DNA from: Candidatus Heimdallarchaeota archaeon
GTDB lineage: Archaea > Asgardarchaeota > Heimdallarchaeia > Heimdallarchaeales > Heimdallarchaeaceae
Reading direction: 5' to 3'
Assembly: GCA_023139025.1 (NCBI GenBank)
Contig: JAGLOH010000162.1
Coordinates: 1-5,494 of the forward strand
Length of the DNA stretch: 5,494 nucleotides
The notes beneath the pieces were generated by a model that searched no databases, had not been told where the DNA came from, and was given only the letters and a program-made list of their open reading frames with translations. Made by a program: the position numbers and the translations under genes. Of the stretch, positions 1 to 5,470 are shown piece by piece. Position 1 is the stretch's first letter; each line of letters starts with the position of its first letter.

Positions 1-486
1 ATAGATGAATTTTTGAGTCAACTTTCTGAAATGGAAGGTTATGATTTTGTTTTGCCTTTAGTTCCTTATGAATTATCTGAAAAATGGTTTCCTGATGCAG
101 GAAGAGTAACAGGCAATTTTCGAGATTATCACATTTTCACTGGTGAAATGATGTCATTCAGTGCTAAAGGGATTGTTGAAAAGCAGAAAATAATTGAGGA
201 TATAAGTTTCTTACGAAGAAAAAGATCATTTTGGGCAGTAGCTTGGTATGTTTTCAGACGTCCTGCGACTTGGGGAAAGCTATTGAAAGTCATTCTAAAA
301 TTGGCGAAACTGAAGGATGCCGTTAGAGTTATAGAACTAGCTTTCAAGATTAAAATGGGCTGGATGATAATTGAAGATTTAGGTTTTGGATTAGATATGG
401 ATGTTTCTCAAAACTACGAACAGTTGGAGAGATATATGTTGGAAACCAAACTGAAAGGTAAGAGTGTAACTCGTAGTAAAATATGA
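1..486 (+). CDS. 3' end of a gene of uncertain function (possible radical-SAM protein C-terminus)
   Basis: The reading frame is open from base 1 (codons IDEFLSQLSE...) to a TGA at 484-486, so this is the last 161 residues of a gene cut by the window edge. A TTG at 13 is possible as a start, but nothing resembling a ribosome site can be judged there and the frame continues upstream. Visible features: a VLPLVPYE stretch, then GRVTGNFRDYHIFTGE, a charged helix (KQKIIEDISFLRRK), an aromatic/basic stretch with FRRP at about residues 85-88, and long amphipathic helices rich in Lys and Leu. The 'P.VPYE ... G ... Y ... charged helix ... RRP' order faintly recalls the C-terminal tails of B12-binding radical-SAM proteins, where a helix is followed by 'FYLRP'. 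That is a weak resemblance. No CxxxCxxC is present because that region would lie upstream. There is no signal peptide or clear membrane helix. The coding call is secure; the function is not. Confidence 0.7.
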   Translation: MDEFLSQLSEMEGYDFVLPLVPYELSEKWFPDAGRVTGNFRDYHIFTGEMMSFSAKGIVEKQKIIEDISFLRRKRSFWAVAWYVFRRPATWGKLLKVILKLAKLKDAVRVIELAFKIKMGWMIIEDLGFGLDMDVSQNYEQLERYMLETKLKGKSVTRSKI

Positions 487-498
487 AATCCTCAACCC

Positions 499-515
499 TT
501 TCGTTTTTTCTTTTT
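499..515 (+). terminator. T-rich termination tract after the partial gene
   Basis: Thirteen bases after the TGA stop there is a pyrimidine tract with T6 (504-509) and T5 (511-515) separated by one C. Archaeal RNA polymerase commonly terminates at such T-tracts without a hairpin, and I see no convincing stem here. The rest of the gap up to the next gene holds only AT-rich promoter-like sequence. Confidence 0.5.
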
Positions 516-592
516 AACCTAATCCTTACACTGAGATAGTAGAATTCTTCTTTCGTATTCTTCCTTTTAAGAATTAGAATTTGTAACCTACG

Positions 593-631
593 ATAAATTC
601 TTAAGAGCAAAATCTATTATATTTAATTACA
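593..631 (+). promoter_or_regulatory. Promoter/leader of the first tandem surface gene, leaderless-like
   Basis: Just upstream of the ATG at 632 the sequence is AT-rich, with TATA-like stretches ATAAATTC (593-600) and TTCTTAAG (598-605). These are centred about 30-35 bases before the start codon. No purine-rich Shine-Dalgarno motif occurs in the 20 bases before the ATG, which suggests a leaderless or very short-leader transcript. The box is a weak match, so its exact placement is uncertain. Confidence 0.4.
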
Positions 632-634
632 ATG
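606..634 (+). repeat. Duplicated leader, copy 1
   Basis: The bases from 606 into the ATG read as a GCAAA block, a TCTATTATATT block and ATTACAATG. They align with 1633-1659, in front of the paralogous gene, with two single-base gaps and a few mismatches. Copy 1 covers the last 26 bases before the start plus the ATG. The likeness suggests that the promoter-proximal region was duplicated with the gene, although AT-rich composition inflates the match. Confidence 0.45.
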
Positions 635-1591
635 AATAGAAAAAAAACAATTTTGACATTGGCTGTATTGGGGTTGTTTATAACTTCAATATACGTAGCT
701 GACGTTTCTAAGGCAATATTGGTTTCAGATCAGCTTGATTTGGTTGTGGGGACTTATGTAAATGGAAAACTCCTTTACACAAATTCTTCTCTGACTGATC
801 ATCTTCTAAGTTATGTTAATATTACTGTAGAAGATGCTTTTGTAGCAACAGATACAGGTGATAGTCTCTTTAAGGTTAAAGTAGCGTATGATCTCAGCAC
901 ACATAATACAAATTATTTGACTTTTGACGAATTTGATTCTATTGAAATGACACATGTAATAGTCAAAACAAACAGAACAGATATTCTTCCCTCAGGGACT
1001 TTATACATGGGAAATGATACTTTTGGAGTAACAATGACTACTCTTCATAACACAACAGTTGTAGGTATGATGGATTTAGATAATCTCAAAATTACATTTA
1101 ACAATGGCACTGAATATATCTATGGTGATGTCGTTTCTAGTCCTTTAATTTTAGCATTAAATGAATTTGTTATAGGCTGGGCTCTTTTCAATGGAATTCT
1201 TGCAACTTATTGGGAATGGACATTCTTAGCTATCTCACCTCTTGCAAATGTTGGTGATACAGTCAACTATGATCTAAATCTAGGTATAGTACTTGATAAG
1301 CCAGCTGTAATAACATCAACCGGTACATCATTTGATACAATCCATGTGGAATATCTTGTACCAACTTACGGATTAGCTTTTTCTACTACATCTGCATTAG
1401 AAGTATTTTATGATGCAAAGACAGGATTAATTCTGAAAACAATAGAAACCTTAGGCTCAGACAAAGTAGAATTCATCCCAGGCGAAGTTAAGAACGTAGT
1501 AGGAATTCCCTTCTCAACAACAGCAATAATTGCAGCTTTAACAGTTTTAAGTACTCTAGCTTTAATAGTTAGAAAACGAAGAACCAAATAA
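632..1591 (+). CDS. Secreted, C-terminally membrane-anchored surface protein, tandem paralogue 1
   Basis: This 319-residue protein starts with a signal peptide: basic NRKK, then a hydrophobic stretch to about residue 22, with possible cleavage near A23 or A28. The mature domain is Cys-free and has N-X-S/T sequons at N51, N63, N114, N128, N140 and N158, which fits archaeal surface glycosylation. Landmarks are SDQL (32-35), a hydrophobic Trp-rich stretch (about 172-202), NVGD (206-209), DKPAV (222-226), DTIHV (235-239), YDAKTGLILK (260-269) and GIPFST (291-296). One membrane helix (about 292-313) and the tail RKRRTK follow, so the bulk should face outside. It is clearly homologous over its full length to the next gene downstream (bases 1657-2607). 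I recognise no enzymatic motif. The ATG is chosen because the signal peptide begins there; it has no Shine-Dalgarno motif. Function unknown; it could be a surface-layer-associated or ligand-binding protein. Confidence 0.9.
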   Translation: MNRKKTILTLAVLGLFITSIYVADVSKAILVSDQLDLVVGTYVNGKLLYTNSSLTDHLLSYVNITVEDAFVATDTGDSLFKVKVAYDLSTHNTNYLTFDEFDSIEMTHVIVKTNRTDILPSGTLYMGNDTFGVTMTTLHNTTVVGMMDLDNLKITFNNGTEYIYGDVVSSPLILALNEFVIGWALFNGILATYWEWTFLAISPLANVGDTVNYDLNLGIVLDKPAVITSTGTSFDTIHVEYLVPTYGLAFSTTSALEVFYDAKTGLILKTIETLGSDKVEFIPGEVKNVVGIPFSTTAIIAALTVLSTLALIVRKRRTK

Positions 1592-1613
1592 TCTCCCCTT
1601 CTCTCTTTTTTTT
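1592..1613 (+). terminator. Pyrimidine/T-tract terminator after paralogue 1
   Basis: Immediately after the TAA stop comes an unbroken C/T tract ending in T8 (1606-1613). This fits archaeal T-tract termination. Only a 4-bp GAAG/CTTC pairing (1578-1581 with 1598-1601) is visible, so I do not call a hairpin. Confidence 0.5.
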
Positions 1614-1625
1614 AACAAAACATTC

Positions 1626-1656
1626 TTTTATAGGCAAATCAATAATATTATTTACA
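1626..1656 (+). promoter_or_regulatory. Promoter of paralogue 2, leaderless-like
   Basis: A TATA-like box, TTTTATAG (1626-1633), is centred about 27 bases before the ATG at 1657. That is the spacing expected between an archaeal TATA box and a transcription start, so transcription may begin at or within a few bases of the start codon. There is no Shine-Dalgarno motif; the nearest AGG-like bases are over 20 bases upstream and overlap the box region. Confidence 0.5.
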
Positions 1657-1659
1657 ATG
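1633..1659 (+). repeat. Duplicated leader, copy 2
   Basis: This is the counterpart of 606-634: GGCAAATCAATAATATT followed by ATTTACAATG. It matches the first copy at most positions, and both copies run into the start codon with TACAATG. It supports duplication of gene plus promoter as one unit. Confidence 0.45.
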
Positions 1660-2607
1660 AAAAGAAAAGCGTTGATTTCAACAGTGTTATTAGGAGTCCT
1701 AATAACTTCAATTCTCACTGCTGACCTTTCAAAAGGTCTAATTGCATCTGATCAGCTAGCACTGAATAATGGTGCTTATGTTGAAGGTAAATTATTCTAT
1801 ACAAATACAACTGTAACTGATGCTTTAGTTGGTTATCCTACAATCAAGATAGAAAATATTTTTACACCATCAGATATAACAGATAAAGTTATTCAAATTC
1901 TATTTTCAGTAGATTTAACTTCAGGAACTGTTCCTTATCTTGGAATGATAGAAAATGAGGAGAAAATCGAATTTACTCATTTAGTATTCTATGATAATAG
2001 AACAACATTTGCAATGGGACGTTGGTATTTGCAAAATGCAACAGAATCTATAGAAATATCACTTCTAGATCAGACAACTTATTCAGGTTTAACCAATCTG
2101 AATAAAACAAAGATTACTTACAAAAATGGTACAACTTATATTTATGAAAATGTCTTACCAAGTGATGCAGTATACCCTGAAATCGCTGATTATATGCAAG
2201 GATTTGCTATTATCAATTGGGGTTTCTCAATGGTGTATGCATGGACATTATTTGGAATAACTCCGACAGCAAATGTGGGTGACAATATTAATCACATAGA
2301 CTTTCTAGGAGATGTCATCGACAAACCAGCAGTTGTAACGTCAGAAGGAGAGTCTTATGATACTATCCATGTACTTTATCAGGATAATTCTCTATTTGGT
2401 TGGTGGGAGGCTCCAGAATTACATATCTACTATGAAGCAAGTACAGGACTTTTGTTGAGAGTTGTTGAGACAGACAATGTGAAAACATGGGAATTTGTTC
2501 CAGGTGTTGTGAAACTAACAGCAGGAATACCATTTTCAACCGTAGGAATAGTCTTAGGTATAGCTGCCATTGGATTAATAGCTTATTATAATAAAAAGAA
2601 GAAGTAA
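1657..2607 (+). CDS. Secreted, C-terminally membrane-anchored surface protein, tandem paralogue 2
   Basis: This 316-residue protein has the same plan as the gene at 632-1591: signal peptide (KRK, then a hydrophobic core to about residue 21), a Cys-free outer domain, one C-terminal helix (about 291-310) and the tail NKKKK. Shared landmarks are TADLSK near the cleavage region, SDQL (31-34), NVGD (206-209), DKPAVVTSEGESYDTIHV (222-239), YEASTGLLLR (259-268) and GIPFST (290-295). Sequons lie at N50, N114, N127, N149 and N157; four of these match sequon positions in paralogue 1 (N51, N114, N128, N158). The central part (about 60-150) has diverged most, which suggests that the ligand or contact surface differs. 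A hydrophobic aromatic stretch (about 179-201) precedes NVGD. There are 65 bases between the two genes, filled by a T-tract and a new promoter-like box, so they are probably separate transcription units. Function unknown. Confidence 0.9.
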   Translation: MKRKALISTVLLGVLITSILTADLSKGLIASDQLALNNGAYVEGKLFYTNTTVTDALVGYPTIKIENIFTPSDITDKVIQILFSVDLTSGTVPYLGMIENEEKIEFTHLVFYDNRTTFAMGRWYLQNATESIEISLLDQTTYSGLTNLNKTKITYKNGTTYIYENVLPSDAVYPEIADYMQGFAIINWGFSMVYAWTLFGITPTANVGDNINHIDFLGDVIDKPAVVTSEGESYDTIHVLYQDNSLFGWWEAPELHIYYEASTGLLLRVVETDNVKTWEFVPGVVKLTAGIPFSTVGIVLGIAAIGLIAYYNKKKK

Positions 2608-2627
2608 TCTCGCTTCTTCATTTTTTT
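2598..2627 (+). terminator. Hairpin plus T-tract terminator overlapping the end of paralogue 2
   Basis: GAAGAAG (2598-2604) and CTTCTTC (2613-2619) form a perfect 7-bp inverted repeat around an 8-base loop, TAATCTCG. It is followed by A and T7 (2621-2627). This has the layout of an intrinsic terminator. Its left arm encodes the last Lys codons of the preceding gene and the stop codon lies in the loop. Such hairpins are not required in archaea, so the T-tract alone may do the work. Confidence 0.5.
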
Positions 2628-2677
2628 GTTTCTGTAAAGCAACATTTTATTGTTACTTAATTTCCTTCAACTATTGT

Positions 2678-2685
2678 TTTAAATA
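2678..2685 (+). promoter_or_regulatory. TATA box of the large surface gene
   Basis: TTTAAATA matches the archaeal TATA consensus and lies 34-42 bases before the TTG start. A transcription start about 25 bases downstream would give a short leader that still contains the G-rich ribosome site at 2708-2713. Confidence 0.55.
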
Positions 2686-2707
2686 TAATAAATACTAATA
2701 TTATCTT

Positions 2708-2713
2708 AGGGGA
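2708..2713 (+). promoter_or_regulatory. G-rich ribosome binding site supporting a TTG start
   Basis: AGGGGA ends six bases before the TTG at 2720. It is the only purine/G-rich run upstream, and it supports the unusual TTG start, which is followed at once by a Lys-Lys signal peptide. The next in-frame Met is residue 77, beyond the signal peptide, so it is unlikely to be the start. Confidence 0.55.
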
Positions 2714-2719
2714 AAAACC

Positions 2720-4564
2720 TTGAAAAAGGGTCAAACAACAATAATACTATTTATTTTAGTTGTCTCTATATTTGGAGCAGGATTCGCACCAACACAAAAT
2801 GTTAGTGCTTATCAAGCTTTAGCTTCTGGAGACCAACTATTCTACACTGCAGATTTTAGCTATATATATGATTATGATTCACGAGTACTCTTCCAAACTG
2901 ATTTATCACCAAGTTACAATTCCTATTGGGATATAGCACACAACGAAATGATTACAGTTGAAGAACATAGTTATGATATATCAAGTGCAACTACAACAGA
3001 CAATGATTTAAGACACACTTGGAAATATCAGGATACATACAGAAACGATTACTGGGATTACTACTATTATGATTATATATTATCAAATTGGGTATTTGAT
3101 TACTCTGGATCTAATACTAATCTCAATACTGGCGGTGATTCATATTTAGAGTCAATTCCATCTTTAGCTCCAATTATCAACTTGGATTTTATGTACATTG
3201 GTTCAATGTTGACTTATACTCATACAACAAGTCAATCATATACAGTTAATGGCATAACAACCAGTTACACGGTAGATGTATATTCTTATGTATATGCAGA
3301 TTCAGGAATAGATAATTATTCTTACTACAATATATTCTATGACAATTACTTTGACTATTCATACAGTTATACCTATTTTGTAGACAGTTCAACAGGATTT
3401 GTTTTAGAATGTGAATACATCTATGATTCAGAAGAATGGTCGAACTTTGCTGATGAATACAGTACTTCATTGGGAACAAATATTACTCGCGACTATTATT
3501 CACATGATTATGCAGAATATCACTGGTATCTTGATCATACAACTGCAGGATTAAGTAGTCCAGTAGTTGATGCTGATTTACCAGGTCTTGAATGGGATTG
3601 GTTCTATAACTATGATATGACTGGTGATAGTGATTATGTAACAGTCTATTTCTGGTTATATGATGCATCTTTAATAGATATAGACATATATTTGGATGGT
3701 AAACTTATTGATACACTTTATGGAATCTCTTCTGGATACTACTTCTATGATGTATATATCGGAGACGTACCTGTCGGACAAAATTCAAAAGAGTTAAGAT
3801 TCAAAATAACAGACTTATCTGTGTATAATCATAATGCAGAATATTATCTATGGATGTCTGACATTAGAATTGATTGGCCACAAATTAACGGTCCAAATGG
3901 TGAATATTGGTATGAACTTGGAAAAACTGAAATACTATACTGGCAACTAACTGATGCTAATTTTGATCCTCAATTCTTTGAATTCAAATTTAATGGTACT
4001 GTTTTGGATAGTGGTCTGTGGTTCGATGGAAAGACATTTGGTCTCAACTTACATGATAACATCTTTTCTGCAGGTGATTATAATGTGCATATTTATGCTA
4101 TTGATACTATGGGTCATGAGTCTTATCTTGATTTAACTATACATGCTCTAGAGGCAATGGATACAACACTACCAACAGTAACTAGCCCAGCAGATATCTA
4201 CATGAAACCTGGTGAAAGCAAAGAAATCAATTGGGTTATAACAGATGATAATCCATCTAGCTTCAAAGTTAAAAGAAATGGTACTGTTCTTATCGATCAA
4301 CTATGGAGTATTAATAACTTTAATGTCAATGTTTCGTTAGATACTTTAAGTCTAGGAACATGGGTCTTTGAGATTGAAGTTAAAGATTCCTTTGGAAATA
4401 TCAACTATGACACAGTTTATGTTTACGTAACTGAAGAAGGTACTAGTCCAACAGAACCATCAGGATCAAATACAGTAACTCTCGACGCTCCGGGTTTAAT
4501 CTTTGCAGTCATAGGTTTTCTAAGCATTACAGCACTAACAGTTTACGTAAAGAAACGTAAATAA
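2720..4564 (+). CDS. Large Tyr-rich surface protein with Ig-like repeats and a C-terminal membrane anchor
   Basis: This 614-residue protein starts with TTG. The signal peptide is KKG plus a hydrophobic core, with likely cleavage after VSA (28-30). Residues 31-280 form an acidic, aromatic region; residues 101-270 contain about 34 Tyr in 170 (near 20%), for example YWDYYYYDYI at 111-120. This part has landmarks like those of the two preceding paralogues: SGDQL (36-40), YIGS (159-162), a VDVYSYVY strand (185-192) and VDSSTGFVLE (221-230), so it may be a remote version of the same domain. Residues about 288-387 look like a beta-sandwich module. Two Ig-like repeats follow (about 388-476 and 484-573), each with W-x-(L/I)-TD-x-N and NGTVL...LW. 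A Thr/Ser/Pro linker (574-587), a membrane helix (about 590-610) and KKRK end the protein. C231 is the only Cys. It is likely an outward-facing structural, adhesion or surface-layer-associated protein; no enzyme motif was seen. Confidence 0.88.
   Translation: MKKGQTTIILFILVVSIFGAGFAPTQNVSAYQALASGDQLFYTADFSYIYDYDSRVLFQTDLSPSYNSYWDIAHNEMITVEEHSYDISSATTTDNDLRHTWKYQDTYRNDYWDYYYYDYILSNWVFDYSGSNTNLNTGGDSYLESIPSLAPIINLDFMYIGSMLTYTHTTSQSYTVNGITTSYTVDVYSYVYADSGIDNYSYYNIFYDNYFDYSYSYTYFVDSSTGFVLECEYIYDSEEWSNFADEYSTSLGTNITRDYYSHDYAEYHWYLDHTTAGLSSPVVDADLPGLEWDWFYNYDMTGDSDYVTVYFWLYDASLIDIDIYLDGKLIDTLYGISSGYYFYDVYIGDVPVGQNSKELRFKITDLSVYNHNAEYYLWMSDIRIDWPQINGPNGEYWYELGKTEILYWQLTDANFDPQFFEFKFNGTVLDSGLWFDGKTFGLNLHDNIFSAGDYNVHIYAIDTMGHESYLDLTIHALEAMDTTLPTVTSPADIYMKPGESKEINWVITDDNPSSFKVKRNGTVLIDQLWSINNFNVNVSLDTLSLGTWVFEIEVKDSFGNINYDTVYVYVTEEGTSPTEPSGSNTVTLDAPGLIFAVIGFLSITALTVYVKKRK
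3881..4147 (+). repeat. Ig-like repeat 1 in the large surface protein
   Basis: This codes for residues about 388-476. Key positions are W408 in YWQLTDAN, then FEFKFNGTVLDSGLW (420-434), and a closing strand VHIYAIDTMGHESYLDLTI. It aligns with the next repeat at a period of about 95-97 residues. The pattern of a Trp strand, a TD turn and a later '(A/V).D..G' strand is typical of Ig-like beta-sandwich modules in secreted proteins. Confidence 0.65.
4169..4438 (+). repeat. Ig-like repeat 2 in the large surface protein
   Basis: This codes for residues about 484-573. It opens with LPTVTSP and PGES, then W505 in NWVITDDN, FKVKRNGTVLIDQLW (515-529), and a closing strand FEIEVKDSFGNINYDTVYVYV. The NGTVL and LW positions match repeat 1. 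It is the membrane-proximal module and probably holds the Tyr-rich head away from the membrane. Confidence 0.65.
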
Positions 4565-4580
4565 CCTCCCTTTCTTTTTT
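4565..4580 (+). terminator. T-rich terminator in the 26-base convergent gap
   Basis: After the TAA of the large surface gene come CCTCCC and TTTCTTTTTT (4571-4580). An AAAGAAA/TTTCTTT pairing (4549-4555 with 4571-4577) is possible but has a single G-C pair, so the T-tract is the main signal. The gap to the stop of the convergent isomerase gene is only 26 bases. The opposite strand of the gap is purine-rich and carries no T-tract for that gene. Confidence 0.45.
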
Positions 4581-4590
4581 ATTTCTGTTT

Positions 4591-5439
4591 CTATTTTTTA
4601 TTTATTTCGTTGATTAATTCCTCTTGATTCAATACTCCTCTAGATGTTATATATCCTGTAATTAATTCTGGAGGAGTAATATCGAAAGCTGGATTTAAAG
4701 CATCTGATCCTGGGTTTGCTACCAAAACTTCTCCTTCCTTACCTTTGACATATTTTACTTCATTCACATCTCTGAATTCAATTTTAAAGTCTTCAATGCT
4801 TTCTGATTCTAAATCTATTGTTGACCATGGAAAAGCTGAATAAAAAGGTATTTTATGAAAGTTAGCTGCAATAGCTACGGAATATGTTCCAATTTTATTT
4901 GAAATTGTTCCATCCTTTAAGCATCTATCAGCTCCTAAAATAACCTTATCGATTTTTCCTTCAGACATTAAGAAAGCAGCTGCTGAGTCTGAAATAATTT
5001 GATGACTAATTCCTTCTTGTTCTAATTCCCATCCTGTAATCTTTGCACCTTGTAGTCTAGGTCTTGTTTCATCTACAAAAACATGAACATTTTTCCCTTG
5101 ATTATGGGCATTGATAATAGGTCCTAGGGCTGTTCCATAATCAATCGTTGCTAAAGGACCAGCATTACAATGAGTTAAGATAGTATCCCCATCTTCGATT
5201 ATTTCTACTCCCTTCTCCCTAATCAATCGACATTCTTCCAGTATTTGATTAGATAACCTTTTAGCAGCTAGCAAGGTTTCATCAAAAGAGAAATTTGTTT
5301 CCAAGGCTGCTTGATAGACTAGAAAAGAGTAATTTTTCAAATCAACAGCTGTTGGTCGAGTTGCTTGAATAATATCCAATTTTTCTTCTAACTTTGCTTT
5401 TTTAGCATTTATCAAAAACATAACTGATGTAATATCCAT
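4591..5439 (-). CDS. mtnA: Methylthioribose-1-phosphate isomerase-like protein, N-terminally short
   Basis: This belongs to the MtnA/eIF2B-alpha-beta-delta family. MtnA converts 5-methylthioribose 1-phosphate to the ribulose form in cytosolic methylthioadenosine salvage. From the ATG start (282 residues) the visible family motifs are RPTAV (28-32), THCNAG with the predicted catalytic Cys91, GTALG (102-106), DETRP..QGA (123-132), GADR with the predicted catalytic Asp171, NKIGTYS (181-187), STIDL (206-210) and NPAFDITP (249-256). The Cys-Asp spacing of 80 equals the Cys160/Asp240 spacing I recall for the Bacillus subtilis enzyme. THCNAG and GADR favour MtnA over ribose-1,5-bisphosphate isomerase, and the catalytic pair argues against a pure eIF2B regulatory subunit. 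Oddity: typical MtnA has about 340-350 residues, and the N-terminal segment with the VRGAPAIG phosphate loop is absent. A stop at 5475-5473 bars extension in frame. ATG at 5439 is preferred over the in-frame GTG at 5448 because AGGTGA sits at ideal spacing before it. Activity is plausible but unproven. Confidence 0.85.
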   Translation of the reverse strand: MDITSVMFLINAKKAKLEEKLDIIQATRPTAVDLKNYSFLVYQAALETNFSFDETLLAAKRLSNQILEECRLIREKGVEIIEDGDTILTHCNAGPLATIDYGTALGPIINAHNQGKNVHVFVDETRPRLQGAKITGWELEQEGISHQIISDSAAAFLMSEGKIDKVILGADRCLKDGTISNKIGTYSVAIAANFHKIPFYSAFPWSTIDLESESIEDFKIEFRDVNEVKYVKGKEGEVLVANPGSDALNPAFDITPPELITGYITSRGVLNQEELINEINKK

Positions 5440-5443
5440 AACA

Positions 5444-5450
5444 CTCACCT
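5444..5450 (-). promoter_or_regulatory. Shine-Dalgarno site that decides the mtnA start
   Basis: On the minus strand AGGTGAG (5450-5444) precedes the ATG at 5439 by five bases (from the end of GGTGA). It is complementary to the 3' end of 16S rRNA. The alternative GTG start at 5448 lies inside this motif and would have no ribosome site of its own. Confidence 0.65.
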
Positions 5451-5458
5451 TTTTATCG

Positions 5459-5470
5459 TATTTAATTATA
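5459..5470 (-). promoter_or_regulatory. Possible TATA box of the mtnA-like gene
   Basis: TATAATTAAATA on the minus strand (5470-5459) resembles an archaeal TATA box. If used, transcription would start close to the ATG and leave little room for the Shine-Dalgarno site. A second AT-rich candidate (TATAGTAAAT, about 5493-5484) would allow a leader of roughly 20 bases. Placement is uncertain. The rest of the 46-55 bases upstream of the gene shows nothing else. Confidence 0.3.

Noticed and set aside
13..15. TTG start for the first gene
   Set aside because: The frame is open back to base 1 and no upstream ribosome site can be assessed, so the gene is better treated as truncated by the window edge.
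129..347. Minus-strand ORF of 72 codons inside the first gene
   Set aside because: It is wholly contained in a better coding frame, with low-complexity composition and no start signals.
350..610. Minus-strand ORF of 86 codons spanning the end of the first gene and the gap
   Set aside because: It overlaps the plus-strand gene, its translation is Tyr/Arg/Lys-rich with no recognisable pattern, and there is no ribosome site. It looks like an AT-rich chance frame.
632..2607. Lipoproteins
   Set aside because: Neither paralogue contains a Cys, so there is no lipobox; both are instead anchored by a C-terminal helix.
3246..3668. Two minus-strand ORFs (77 and 61 codons) rich in His, Asn and Cys
   Set aside because: They are mirror images of the Tyr/Asp-rich codons of the large surface gene; the odd composition is a direct result of reading TAT/GAT-rich DNA in reverse.
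3954..4136. Plus-strand 60-codon ORF in another frame
   Set aside because: It lies inside the Ig-like repeat coding region and is a hydrophobic shadow of that frame.
4421..4550. Palindromic 10-mer GTTTACGTAA occurring at 4421-4430 and 4541-4550
   Set aside because: Both copies encode the same V-Y-V type strand residues inside the coding region. Two copies in AT-rich DNA are not enough to call an operator or repeat element.
4591..5439. Ribose-1,5-bisphosphate isomerase or eIF2B alpha subunit
   Set aside because: THCNAG with GTALG and GADR with NKIGTYS and STIDL follow the MtnA pattern; the other family branches differ at these motifs. Substrate still needs experimental proof because the N-terminus is short.
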